A stretch of 36,833 nucleotides of DNA, from contig CAMLDJ010000024.1 of NCBI GenBank assembly GCA_946478755.1, positions 1-36,833 on the forward strand. Reading direction: 5' to 3'. A program made the translations under genes and the position numbers. The DNA is from an uncultured Pedobacter sp. (GTDB lineage: Bacteria; Bacteroidota; Bacteroidia; Sphingobacteriales; Sphingobacteriaceae). The notes under the pieces were generated by a model that was not told the DNA's origin, made no database searches, and saw nothing but the letters and a program-made list of their open reading frames with translations. This document shows positions 25,660 to 35,700 of this stretch, piece after piece; positions within the stretch are counted from its first letter, which is position 1; every line of letters begins with the position of its first letter.

Positions 25660-28600
25660 CTACTTCTTTTTGCTCAGGTCTTTAATCCTGATATTTTTAA
25701 ATTGTACCGGCGAACCATGGCCAAGAAAACCGATGTGACCACTTTCACGCTGTAATCCCGGATGTGGTTTTCCATCAGCAGCACCATTTTTCCTGGCATC
25801 TGTTATGTCCCCATCGAGGATCACCGTACCGTTTAATATGACCTTAACTTTAGGGCCTTTTACGATCACTTCCTCATAGTTCCATTCGCCAACCGGCTTT
25901 AGGAAGCCCCTTTTCGCAGGAATGGTACCATAAACAGAGCCATGATACTGATAGATATGCAGGTTTTTATAGATCGGCGCCTCATTATCGAGGATCTGTA
26001 ATTCCATACCCTCATAGGCGGCATTGCCTATCAAAGGCGCCCGGATACCCAATCCATTATTAGCACCTGGTGTCAGCTTGAACTCGAAACGGAAGATAAA
26101 ATCGCCAAATTCTTCTTTTGTAAACAGGTTCCCGCCCGATCCCTTTCCTGGCTTGGGATGGATAGAGATCGTTCCGTCTTCAATAATATAGTCGGTCGTA
26201 TTTCCTGTCCAGTTGTGCATATTGGTACCATCAAACAGCACCTTAAATCCGGCTTTCTTTTCCTGCGCACTGAGCTCAAATGGTTTTACACGCGGAATTT
26301 CCCTGATATAAAGATCACGGTAAGCCACCGGCGATCCATGTGCCTGCAATTCAATCTGTTCCTCTGCAAAAATCGGCAGGTTCCTGTCCCAATAATTCTC
26401 AAGGATCACATTATCAGTTACCAGTTCACCATTCAAATAAACCGTAACGCGGTCGCCTTTCATCAAAATACGGAAGGTATTCCACTCGTCCAGTTTATTA
26501 TCGGCAACTTTAAGCGGCTTGCTTTCATTCACTTTATTGTTATACAAGCCACCGGAGCCCACCTGCGCACCTGCTTTTACACGGGCATTGTCCCAGATCT
26601 GTACCTGTGGAGTACCACGAAGATAAATACCGGCATCACCCAGGCCCTTTTTATCATCGATGATCTTCCAGTCTACCAGCATTTCAAAATCACCATATTT
26701 TTTTATGGTAGCCAGGTTATTGCCGTGGCTCATGAAATGAAGCTCACCATTAACCGGCTTCCAGCTTTCACGTGCTTCGGTATCCGCTTTTTCCTGTGCT
26801 ACAGCCAAGGCTTTGGCATCCATTTTAGCTCTTTTAAGCGGATCGCCAACCAAGCCTTTCCAGCCGCCAAGGTCTAGGCCGTTAAACATAGATACAAAGC
26901 CTTCACCCTGTGGCATCTCGGCGAGGTACTTACGCATCGCCTCTATCTGGTACTCACTGTCGGCGCCTTTAATGGTGCTGATCGTTTTATTCAACAGGTC
27001 CTTAACCAAAGTACCGGAATAAGATTTATCGGCCAATGCGATATTCATGACGGCCATAGCAGCGGCTTGCTGTGTTGCCGGATTGTCAAGGTACCGGCCG
27101 GCAAACAACAAAGCATTCAGGCATTTGCCCTGCTCCAGATCTTTTAAGATCTGCTGTTGCTGGGCGGGTGTTTTTGCTACTGCCATGGCCTCGCGTAACA
27201 ATAACACCCTTTGCTCCGGATGATAAACCGTACTTTTCACCAAACGGAGATAGCCATTTACAGCCTGGTTTACATAAGCAGCATTGGCAGGCTGACGCGC
27301 AATTTTTATTAGTTCATCTTTCGCACCTGCGTCTGTCCAGGCGGAAAGCGCAGCAATTGCGGCATTTTTTGTAGCCTCATCGCCGGAATTAAACGCATTA
27401 GAAACAGCACTTAATGATTTCTCTCCGCCTAAACTTGCCAACATTTTATAAAATAATGGCTTTTTGTTTTCAGGAGCCGCAGACATTTGCTGCAATACCA
27501 TATCTACCTGCTGATCAGCATTAGCTGTACCTTTCATTGCTGCAATAATCGCATCCTGAACTTTCACCAGTTCAGTCTGATCAGAAGTTTCATTTAACAG
27601 GGTAAATAACTGGGGAAGATTTTCGCTGGTAACGGTTTGCTTCAGTGCAGTAAACGCAGCTTGTTTCACCTCCGGGTTTTTATTTTTAAGCTGGCTGTAT
27701 ATGGTATTTATCTGTCCATTGGCGGCCCTTGACGCCAGGATATTGATCAAAGCAACCTGAACTTCAGGTTTTGCTTTAGGAATAAAAGCCGCAACCTGAG
27801 CGGTAACCGTCTCCCCTTTCATTTGTAGGATGGCATCGGAAACAGCGGCAATATCAGCCGCTTCACCCTTGTTCATTACTTTAAGCAGCGTAATCAGATT
27901 TTCCGCTTCACCAATTTTACCGGCAGCGGCTATGGCGGCCGACTTTACAGCAACATCTTTACTTTTGAATAAGCGGGAAACAGCAGGAAGGACAGATTTT
28001 ATTTTACGCTCCCCAAGCATATGGAGTATAGCCACCTGTGTCTGCGGATCAGCTTTCTTGATTTTTTTTGTCCAGGCACCGGCATTTTCGGGTGTGATGT
28101 TCGGCAAAGCAAGCTTTAAGGCTGCAGCGCGATATTCAAACTGCCTGTCCTCCATTGCTGCCAGCAAGTATTCATCTCGCTGTGTGCCGCTAAATTCGGA
28201 AACCAGTTTCAGTGCGGCCGTCCGGATATGCACCTGGTCATCCGCTGTTACTTTAGCAAGAATTTTCTTCGCGATGTTATTGGCCGCCACCTTTTCTCCG
28301 TTTTTCATCAGCCGTTCCGCATAGCGTAAGTAGGCTGCAACTGCATCCGTATTTTCATATTTAAAACCAGCCTTCTCAGCAGCCGCAGCCAAAACACCTT
28401 CAGAAGAAGGGTCAGCAATATTTGCCAGTGCAAATAAGGCCACTTTTGCCAGATCATGATCGGCTGTGGTTAAGCCGGCAATAACACTTGCCGCCGCTCT
28501 GTTCCTGCTGGCTCCCAGTGCTTCCACAACAGAAAGTTTCGCCGAACCAGTCGCTTGGTCAACTGCTGCAAGTAACGCCGCTTTAGCAGCCGGAGAGTTG

Positions 28601-29082
28601 ATTTTTACCAGCGCTCTTGCTGCCGGATCTGAAAGCTGCGCATCAGTTAAATAAGATTGGAGACAAGCAATTGCATCATCTTTACCTACCAACTCCAACT
28701 GGCTGATGATATATGATTTACTTTGTGGATCTGAAAGTTTACTTAAGGCTTTGCAATAAGCGTTTACACTCATTTTTCTTAGGCTTTCCTGTCCCGGTTG
28801 ACTTACATACGCGGAAAAGCCACCTATCGCATATTCCAGTAAAGCATTATTGCCTTTTCCGGGAGCTGCTAAACCGCTGATCAGGCTAAGATAGCCGTCG
28901 GCTCCCATCGAGGCAATTTCCTGCATATTCCCGCTTAGTTGTTTTGCGTCCCTTGCTGGCAACTGAGCGAGTAAATCTGCTATACGCGTGGTAGTGGTAC
29001 GCTGGTCGGTTTTATCCTGCGCAAAAATATTGCCCTGTAAAAGCAGAACAGCAAGCTGGATAAAGAGTATCTTTTTTATCAT
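25660..29082 (-). CDS. HEAT-repeat protein with two DUF1080 (3-keto-disaccharide hydrolase) domains
   Basis: This 1140-residue exported protein has a signal peptide (ILFIQLAVLLLQGNIFAQ), an Ala-rich helical array of HEAT-like repeats (about 30-700) and two tandem DUF1080 domains (PF06439). The first (about 727-925) starts GFVSMFNGLDLGGWKG and includes GDAGIYLRG. The second (about 940-1138) starts FKVLFDGTNMHNWTG and includes LGIRAPLIG and YHGSVYG. DUF1080 is a concanavalin-like fold whose members act as 3-keto-glycoside hydrolases or lyases. The Gfo/Idh/MocA genes on either side would make the 3-keto substrate. HEAT repeats may scaffold the enzymes or bind the polymer; this is inference. Single-domain DUF1080 proteins are about 250 residues, so this is an unusually large architecture. 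Confidence 0.9.
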   Translation of the reverse strand: MIKKILFIQLAVLLLQGNIFAQDKTDQRTTTTRIADLLAQLPARDAKQLSGNMQEIASMGADGYLSLISGLAAPGKGNNALLEYAIGGFSAYVSQPGQESLRKMSVNAYCKALSKLSDPQSKSYIISQLELVGKDDAIACLQSYLTDAQLSDPAARALVKINSPAAKAALLAAVDQATGSAKLSVVEALGASRNRAAASVIAGLTTADHDLAKVALFALANIADPSSEGVLAAAAEKAGFKYENTDAVAAYLRYAERLMKNGEKVAANNIAKKILAKVTADDQVHIRTAALKLVSEFSGTQRDEYLLAAMEDRQFEYRAAALKLALPNITPENAGAWTKKIKKADPQTQVAILHMLGERKIKSVLPAVSRLFKSKDVAVKSAAIAAAGKIGEAENLITLLKVMNKGEAADIAAVSDAILQMKGETVTAQVAAFIPKAKPEVQVALINILASRAANGQINTIYSQLKNKNPEVKQAAFTALKQTVTSENLPQLFTLLNETSDQTELVKVQDAIIAAMKGTANADQQVDMVLQQMSAAPENKKPLFYKMLASLGGEKSLSAVSNAFNSGDEATKNAAIAALSAWTDAGAKDELIKIARQPANAAYVNQAVNGYLRLVKSTVYHPEQRVLLLREAMAVAKTPAQQQQILKDLEQGKCLNALLFAGRYLDNPATQQAAAMAVMNIALADKSYSGTLVKDLLNKTISTIKGADSEYQIEAMRKYLAEMPQGEGFVSMFNGLDLGGWKGLVGDPLKRAKMDAKALAVAQEKADTEARESWKPVNGELHFMSHGNNLATIKKYGDFEMLVDWKIIDDKKGLGDAGIYLRGTPQVQIWDNARVKAGAQVGSGGLYNNKVNESKPLKVADNKLDEWNTFRILMKGDRVTVYLNGELVTDNVILENYWDRNLPIFAEEQIELQAHGSPVAYRDLYIREIPRVKPFELSAQEKKAGFKVLFDGTNMHNWTGNTTDYIIEDGTISIHPKPGKGSGGNLFTKEEFGDFIFRFEFKLTPGANNGLGIRAPLIGNAAYEGMELQILDNEAPIYKNLHIYQYHGSVYGTIPAKRGFLKPVGEWNYEEVIVKGPKVKVILNGTVILDGDITDARKNGAADGKPHPGLQRESGHIGFLGHGSPVQFKNIRIKDLSKKK

Positions 29083-29133
29083 TATCGTATAAATAAATGT
29101 TCTATAAATTATTTTAAGAAAATCGCCACCTCA

Positions 29134-30405
29134 TCAGATGATAAAAGGTGCACGCATGACGGGATTAATCAATCTGTTTGCTCCTTCATCATCTATAAAC
29201 TCCTGTTTTACCGGATCGAACTTCAGGTTACGTCCCAAACGTAAGGCAGCCAGGCCAATGTTGATGATGTTACATGAACGGTGCCCGTTCTGTTCGTTCA
29301 AAGCAAATTGTTGCCTGGTCCTCACCGCCTCAGAGAAATTGGTCATCTGCGGTGCAGGATCTGGAAAAGCAGCCAGCTTGCGTTCCAGATCAGGGATATC
29401 TGATTTAAAACCAGGATACAACTTGCCTTTTGGCCCTTCAATATAAGGCACATTGGCATCCTTCGCCTCACCATCTAAAATAATCTGACAGCCATCTGCA
29501 TAGGTATACGTAATTCTTCTCCAGGTCCCTACGGCGTCTGTATGCTGTTGTGGGGCGTCAATTTCAACGCTTATCGGGTTGGTATCATCTTTACCTAAAA
29601 AATACTGAACCGGATCGAGGTAATGTTGCCCCATATCACTTAGTCCACCGCCATCATAGTCCCAGTATCCACGAAAGGTCTGGTGAACACGATGTTTGTT
29701 GTAAGGTTTATAAGGCGCAGGGCCAAGCCAGGCATTATAATCCAGTTCGGCGGGAACCGGTTCAGGAACCAGATTATCTTTTCCAACCCAGAAAAACTTC
29801 CAGTCATAACCTGTATGCCTGCTTACGGTCACCTTTAAAGGCCAACCCAGTAAACCACTATCGACCAATTTTTTAACCGGCTTCACGGTAGTTCCCAAAC
29901 CATAAAAAGTATCTTTAAAGCGAAACCAGGTATTTAACCTGAATATTCTGCCGTTTTGTTGAACCGCTTCCATCACCCTCTTTCCTTCACCAATGGTGTG
30001 GGTCATAGGTTTTTCACACCAGATGTCCTTGCCTGCATTGGCCGCATCCACGGCCATAATCCCGTGCCAGTGTGGCGGTGTGGCAATGTGTACAATGTCC
30101 ACTTCGGGAAGTCTAATCATTTCCCTGTAGTCGCTAAAGGTTTTCACGCCTTTATCAAGCATAGGTAACGATTTGGCGATATGCCTTTTATCGACATCGC
30201 AGATGGCAACGACCTGGGTTCCGTCATAAGGAAAATGGTTACGACCCATTCCGCCTACACCGATTACTGCTTTGGTTAACTTGTCGCTTGGCGCAATAAA
30301 TCCTTGTCCGCCTAAGACATATCGGGGCACAATGGTAAATGCGGCCAGCCCTACCGCAGTTTTCTTAATAAATTCTCTTCTTGAGCTTGGTTGGTTAGGT
30401 TTCAT
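29134..30405 (-). CDS. Tat-exported Gfo/Idh/MocA family oxidoreductase
   Basis: This 423-residue protein is a second member of the same family, first in the operon. It has a twin-arginine signal (SSRREFIKKTAVGLAAFT), a nucleotide-binding GVGGMGR loop, the catalytic-type motif WCEKPMTHT and GGLSDMGQHYLDP in the C-terminal domain. Its N-terminus resembles that of the other copy (VPR-x-VLGG-x-GF-x-APSD), so the two are related but well diverged, suggesting different substrates or opposite reaction steps. It is 51 bases upstream of the HEAT/DUF1080 gene. The 234-base region before it, divergent from cbpA, should carry the operon promoter. Confidence 0.92.
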   Translation of the reverse strand: MKPNQPSSRREFIKKTAVGLAAFTIVPRYVLGGQGFIAPSDKLTKAVIGVGGMGRNHFPYDGTQVVAICDVDKRHIAKSLPMLDKGVKTFSDYREMIRLPEVDIVHIATPPHWHGIMAVDAANAGKDIWCEKPMTHTIGEGKRVMEAVQQNGRIFRLNTWFRFKDTFYGLGTTVKPVKKLVDSGLLGWPLKVTVSRHTGYDWKFFWVGKDNLVPEPVPAELDYNAWLGPAPYKPYNKHRVHQTFRGYWDYDGGGLSDMGQHYLDPVQYFLGKDDTNPISVEIDAPQQHTDAVGTWRRITYTYADGCQIILDGEAKDANVPYIEGPKGKLYPGFKSDIPDLERKLAAFPDPAPQMTNFSEAVRTRQQFALNEQNGHRSCNIINIGLAALRLGRNLKFDPVKQEFIDDEGANRLINPVMRAPFII

Positions 30406-30639
30406 ATATATGGTTTGTGTATTATATATTCAGTTTGATTCTATTTTATCATTAATACCCACCAGAGCAAAACAATCCCGCTATATAGACTGTAATATTA
30501 AATTATTGACAAGAATGGTAAATTATGTAAAGCGGTTAAAATGTGTACGTAAACACGCAGGTACCTTTTTCAAATTTATTATTATTATTTAAAAAACATA
30601 CTTAATATTGGTACTTATTGAAATTTTTATTTAACTCCT

Positions 30640-31563
30640 ATGGCATTCATCGATTACTATAAAATTCTGGGAATTTCCAAGTCTGCATCAGAAGATGATA
30701 TTAAAAAAGCCTACCGGAAGCTGGCCAGGAAATATCATCCTGATCTTAATCCTAACGACAAGGAAGCGAATAACCAGTTTCAGCAGATTAATGAAGCGAA
30801 TGAGGTATTGAGCGACCCGGAAAAGCGTAAAAAATATGATGAGTATGGGGAACACTGGCAGAATGCGGAACAGTTTGAGAAAGCTAAACAATCGCAGGGC
30901 GGACAACGCGCATACCAGGGTGCCGGCAATCCCTTTGGCAGCGGTTCTTCCCGTACCTATACTTCGGATGACTTTGGAGGCGGTGATTTTTCAGATTTTT
31001 TCGAATCCATGTTCGGCCGTGCCGGAGGCAGAGGCGGCCGTAGCCAGGTAAAATATAAAGGGCAGGATTATCAGGCGGAATTAAAAATCAATCTGCTGGA
31101 TGCTTACCATACCCATAAGCAGACGCTGACGGTGAACGGAAAGAATCTCCGAATTACCATTCCTGGAGGGATAGCCGACGGACAGGTGATTAAATTAAGC
31201 GGACAAGGCGGACCGGGTGAGAATGGCGGGCCGGCCGGCGATCTGTATATCACTTTTAGCATTACAGAACACCCGGTTTTTAAACGGCTTAATGACGATA
31301 TTTATATCAGTAAGGAGATTGATCTTTATACCGCTGTATTGGGCGGGGAGGTTACGGTCGACCTCCTTGATGGAAAAGTAAAACTAAAAGTTGCCCCAGG
31401 TACACAGAACGGAACTAAGGTAAGGTTAAAAAACAAAGGCTTTCCGGTCTACAAGAAGGACAGTCATTTCGGTAATCTATTCGTCACTTACACGATAAAG
31501 ATCCCAACGGATCTTACTGATAAACAAAGACAACTGTTTAATGAATTGCAAAACCTTGCTTAA
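30640..31563 (+). CDS. cbpA: DnaJ-class co-chaperone CbpA
   Basis: This 307-residue J-protein has an N-terminal J domain (residues 1-70) with the HPD triad at 33-35 that stimulates DnaK ATPase, then a Gly/Phe-rich linker (about 85-135; [16 protein letters not shown]) and two C-terminal beta domains (about 145-305; [28 protein letters not shown]). The zinc-finger of DnaJ is absent, which identifies a CbpA-type protein. The modulator gene cbpM starts 11 bases after its stop codon, confirming the assignment. Confidence 0.95.
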   Translation: MAFIDYYKILGISKSASEDDIKKAYRKLARKYHPDLNPNDKEANNQFQQINEANEVLSDPEKRKKYDEYGEHWQNAEQFEKAKQSQGGQRAYQGAGNPFGSGSSRTYTSDDFGGGDFSDFFESMFGRAGGRGGRSQVKYKGQDYQAELKINLLDAYHTHKQTLTVNGKNLRITIPGGIADGQVIKLSGQGGPGENGGPAGDLYITFSITEHPVFKRLNDDIYISKEIDLYTAVLGGEVTVDLLDGKVKLKVAPGTQNGTKVRLKNKGFPVYKKDSHFGNLFVTYTIKIPTDLTDKQRQLFNELQNLA

Positions 31564-31573
31564 AACCAGGATC

Positions 31574-31867
31574 ATGGAGAAAGATTTAATCGCAATAACA
31601 GAATACTGTATAAACTATGATATTGAGCCTTCTTTTATCAATTCGCTGGAAGAGTCTGGCTTGATTATGCTGACCAGCATCAATGATGAAAAATTCATTC
31701 ATATAGAACAGCTTCAGGAAATAGACAGGTATATCCACTTTCATTACGATCTGCAGATCAATATAGAAGGTATCGATGCCATCAGGCATTTACTGAACAA
31801 GGTTAGCCATATGCAGGAAGAAATTCATCAGCTCAAACGGCTCTTGCACTTGCTCGAGGCAAAATAG
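31574..31867 (+). CDS. cbpM: Chaperone modulator CbpM
   Basis: This 97-residue protein matches the CbpM/MerR-like family that binds the CbpA J domain and inhibits its action. The N-terminal part (ITEYCINYDIEPSFINSLEESGLI) is a MerR-like helix-turn-helix followed by LQEIDRYIHFHYDLQINIEGIDAI and a C-terminal coiled coil (MQEEIHQLKRLLHLLEAK). I start at the ATG at 31574; a longer frame from 31541 would overlap cbpA. Order and spacing with cbpA match the conserved operon. Confidence 0.92.
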   Translation: MEKDLIAITEYCINYDIEPSFINSLEESGLIMLTSINDEKFIHIEQLQEIDRYIHFHYDLQINIEGIDAIRHLLNKVSHMQEEIHQLKRLLHLLEAK

Positions 31868-31951
31868 AGATCGACATTAATCCGTTTCAACATTCAATTT
31901 TTGTAAAGTGACAGGTGTAAAACACCCTACTGTCTCTTGCTTGTTTGGTTC

Positions 31952-32073
31952 AATAATTAACAGGGCCTTGCTAGGGCGTTACTAGGGGGTTACTAGGGCC
32001 TTTCTAGGGCCACAGCCCTACAGACGCCCTGGTAAGGCCCCAGTAATACTCAAGCAAAGATTTAATAATCATT
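31952..32073. repeat. About 122-bp intergenic dyad built of 11-nt units (element 2)
   Basis: Four units in direct order are GGGCCTTGCTA (31963), GGGCGTTACTA (31974), GGGGGTTACTA (31985) and GGGCCTTTCTA (31996). The right half carries inverted units with the same spacing: CCCTACAGACG (32016), CCCTGGTAAGG (32027), CCCCAGTAATA (32038). The halves fold without gaps about a centre at 32012.5; TAGGGC/GCCCTA closes a 4-nt loop, and TTGCT (31968) pairs with AGCAA (32053). Pairing beyond about 31962 and 32062 is weaker but continues in the AT-rich flanks. The layout and size match element 1 at 4342-4457 although most bases differ. Confidence 0.8.
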
Positions 32074-32109
32074 ATTGCAGATCAGACGCGGTCTTATTTC
32101 GGAAGAAGT

Positions 32110-32265
32110 TCAAGATGACAAATAGCACCTTATATAGGTAACGCTGCCCTGATCGATGTAAATGTTCTGGAAGATCCCACTTACATTGCCAGTGATCAGT
32201 AGCACTAGCAGCATCATTACACAGCTGCTTTTGCCATAGGCGTTAAAAAAATAGCGCAAGGTCAT
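32110..32265 (-). CDS. Possible small membrane peptide
   Basis: A 51-codon frame from ATG 32265 to TGA 32110 encodes a basic N-terminus, one hydrophobic helix (CVMMLLVLLITGNVSGIF) and a short polar tail. I recognise no family and see no clear ribosome site. It lies opposite the efflux operon, just before its first gene. It may be chance. Confidence 0.25.
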   Translation of the reverse strand: MTLRYFFNAYGKSSCVMMLLVLLITGNVSGIFQNIYIDQGSVTYIRCYLSS

Positions 32266-32303
32266 TTTATGCTGGTTTAAAAAAAAACGTTTAAGTTTGC
32301 ACT

Positions 32304-32627
32304 ATGAAGTATCTGGCTTTCTTATTCTCCATTTATATTATGGCCTTGTCTGCATGGCCATGTTGTGGTGATGAAGCCAATCTTCTTTCAAGGCATGATG
32401 ATGTGTGTGCTACCAATTCAGACGATCACACAGAGACACAGCGAAACGCGCATGCCTGCTCTCCTTTCTTTCATGCAAGCACTTACCACGCCTTTGTGGC
32501 ATCTCCGGCAATCACTAAAGCCCCTGTACTTGAGATCACTAAACAAAATGACGAATTTCCAGATTATGTTGCCCGCAGAGTGATCTTGTTCCCTGGCGAT
32601 ATCTGGCAACCTCCTCAATTGGTTTAA
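32304..32627 (+). CDS. DUF6660-like exported small protein
   Basis: This 107-residue protein has a signal-like N-terminus (YLAFLFSIYIMALSAWPC) and a His/Cys/Asp-rich middle (CGDEANLLSRHDDVC, HACSPFFHASTYHAF), ending in PGDIWQPPQLV. It resembles DUF6660 proteins encoded just before CusA/CzcA pumps in Bacteroidota. In those I recall a C-S-P-F-C-x-C-x-C-C cluster; here only the first Cys of that segment remains. A metal-binding role in the periplasm is inference from composition and position. The pump gene starts 119 bases downstream. Confidence 0.75.
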   Translation: MKYLAFLFSIYIMALSAWPCCGDEANLLSRHDDVCATNSDDHTETQRNAHACSPFFHASTYHAFVASPAITKAPVLEITKQNDEFPDYVARRVILFPGDIWQPPQLV

Positions 32628-32746
32628 TCATTTCGTTGCATTCGTCATGCTGAATTAATATCAGTCTGCCGGACAGAATTGAATGCTATTAACCGATGCA
32701 CGTTATGGCAAGCCTGCCATGAAATGCGCTAAGCTAACCTCCTGAT

Positions 32747-35700
32747 ATGTTTAATAAAATTATTTTATTCTCTATAAAGAATAAACCGACAATTGCTATA
32801 ATGACCCTTGTCTTAATTGTCTGGGGAATTTATTCTTTAACCAGATTGCCCATCGATGCAGTGCCCGACATCACCAACAACCAGGTGCAGATCATCTCGC
32901 AGGCACCCAGTCTCGGGGCGCAGGAAGTTGAGCAATTTATTACAGCCCCCATTGAACGGGCTATGGCCAACATTCCAAATGTGATCGAGAAACGTTCTAT
33001 TTCTCGTTCCGGAATAGCGGTGATCACTATAGTCTTCGAAGACAAAACCGACATTTACTGGGCAAGACAGCAGGTTGCCGCACAGCTGAAAGAAGCCGAA
33101 AGTATGATTCCGGACAACCTCGCTGAACCTGTACTTGCACCCATTACGACCGGTCTTGGCGAAATATATCAGTATGTATTACATACCAAAAAAGGATATG
33201 AAGATAAATATACGGCTACCGACCTCAGGACTTTACAGGATTGGGTGGTGAAAACCCAGCTTGCGGGAACAAAAGGTGTAGCTGAAGTAAGCGGCTGGGG
33301 CGGTTACGTAAAACAATACGAAATTGCGCTGGACAATGAAAAGCTAAATGCCAATAACGTTACCATTTCCCAGATCTATGCCGCACTGCAAAACAACAAC
33401 GAAAACACGGGAGGTTCATACATAGAGCAGCAAAGCAATGCCTATACCATCCGGGGAATTGGCCAGGTCAGATCGCTGGACGACATAGAAAAAATTGCGG
33501 TAAAAAATGTTGGTGGTGTGCCTGTACTGATCAGGGATATCGGCATTGTGCAATATGGTGCCGCAACAAGATATGGCGCTGTAACCAGGAATGGTACCGG
33601 TGAAGTGGTCGCCGGGATCACCCTGATGCTGAAGGGCGAAAACTTTAACCAGGTTATAGAAAATGTAAAAGAAAGGATCATACAAATTCAGAAAACATTG
33701 CCTGAAGGTGTGGTTATTGAACCTTTTATTGACCGTACAGAATTGGTTGGCCGTTCTATCAGTACGGTTCAGAAAAACCTGATTGAAGGCGCGCTGATCG
33801 TGATTCTAGTACTACTCCTTCTGCTTGGAAACTGGAGGGCGGGTTTAATTGTCGCTTCGGTGATCCCTTTGTCTATGTTGTTTGCTTTTGCCATGATGCG
33901 TCTGTTTGGGGTGTCGGGCAACCTGATGAGCCTGGGAGCCATAGATTTTGGTTTAATTGTAGACGGCGCAGTAATTATTGTCGAGGCCATTATATTCCGC
34001 CTTACCGACAGCAAGTTGTTTAGGGATACCCCAAAATTAAACCAGGAACAGATGGATGAGGAGGTGTTTAAGGCCTCCTCTAAAATCCGGGCCAGCGCAA
34101 CCTTTGGAGAGATCATTATCCTGATTGTTTACCTTCCCCTCTTATCGCTGGCCGGCATTGAAGGAAAGATGTTTAAACCCATGGCAGAGACTGTGGCTTT
34201 TGCAATTATAGGCGCCTTTATCTTATCGCTCACTTATGTACCAATGGTAAGTGCTTTGTTCTTAAGTAAAAGTACGGCGCACAAAAGAAATATATCGAAC
34301 AGGATCATGGATTTCCTCAGGCGCCTGTACCAACCCATGCTGGAGCGGGCGCTAGGCTATAAAAAGCTGGTAGTCGCCATTGCCGCCCTATGCTTTCTCT
34401 TTAGCCTCTGGCTATTCAGTAACATGGGTGGAGAATTCCTTCCTCAGCTCGATGAAGGAGACCTGGCAGTGGAAATTGCCATGTCTCAGGGAACGGCGCT
34501 TACACAGGTTGTGGAAACATTTGGCAAGGCCGAAAAGATACTGAAAGATAAATTCCCGGAAATAAAACAGGTGGTCACACGTATTGGCAGTGCAGAAATA
34601 CCGACCGATCCAATGCCTGTTGAACGTGGGGATATGATGGTGGCCATGTTGCCTAAAGAAGAGTGGACCACTGCGAAAACCAGGGAAGAGCTATCAGCGC
34701 AGATAGAATCCGCTTTGTCTGTTTTGCCAGGCGTAAATGTTGAAGTCACGCAACCGATGCAGATGCGTTTCAATGAATTAATGACAGGTATAAGGCAGGA
34801 TGTTGCTATAAAAATTTACGGAGAAGACCTTGAGGTGCTGGCCTGGGAAGCCAGCAAAGTGGCCAACCTGATCGAAGCTGTAAATGGGGTAACTGAACCT
34901 TTTGTGGAACAGGTCACAGGTCTGCCCCAGGTGGTGGTTACCTACGACAGGGATAAAATTGCACAGTACGGGCTAGCTATTGGCGACATCAACAGCATTT
35001 TAAAAACAGCGTTCGCGGGAAAGGTTGCCGGAGTAGTATTTGAAGGGGAAAAACGCTTCGACATTGTGGTACGCCTGCAGCGTGATCTGCGGGAAAACAT
35101 CTCGAGTATTGAGGATTTATATATCCCGCTTCCTTCGGGCAATAAGGTGCCTTTAAATCAGGTAGCAAAGGTAGAACTTAAGGAAGCCCCCGCTCAGGTA
35201 TCCCGTGAGGACGGGAAAAGACGGATCTATGTAGGTTTTAATATCAAGGGAAGAGATGTAGAGCGCACCGTTGCAGACATCCGGCAGATCCTGGATACGA
35301 AACTCAAACTCCCTCCCGGCTACTACATTACCTATGGTGGCCAGTTCCAGAACCTTAAGGAAGCTAAAAGCAGACTTTCCGTAGCGGTGCCGGTAGCCAT
35401 GCTGCTGATCCTGTGCTTACTCTATTTCACTTTCAGGTCTTTGACCCAGACCATACTGATCTTTACCGCTGTTCCCCTATCAGCTATCGGTGGTGTACTC
35501 GCCTTATTAGTCAGGGGGATGCCCTTCAGTATATCCGCCGGTGTAGGGTTTATCGCGCTTTTTGGCGTAGCAGTGCTAAACGGAATCATGCTCATCTCCT
35601 GTTTTAACCAGCTGAAAGAAGAGGGAATTGCTGATGTTCATCAAAGGGTAATGCAAGCCACGGCGGTAAGGCTCAGACCGGTTATCATGACCGCAGCAGT

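Larger units (their letters stand above)
31868..32303. other. Intergenic region between cbpM and the efflux genes
   Basis: These 436 bases hold the second dyad element (about 31952-32073) and a weak hairpin near 31910-31936 that could end the cbpA-cbpM transcript. A possible 51-codon membrane peptide frame lies on the minus strand at 32110-32265. The last part carries TAAGTTTG (32292-32299), a -7-like box four bases before the next ATG. Confidence 0.6.

Noticed and set aside
26158..26877. A 239-codon open frame on the + strand inside the HEAT/DUF1080 gene
   Set aside because: It lies fully antisense to a gene with strong family matches, shows no domain, and long antisense frames are expected in codon-biased genes.
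31963..32048. CRISPR array
   Set aside because: The units are 11 nt and contiguous, with no unique spacers and no cas genes.
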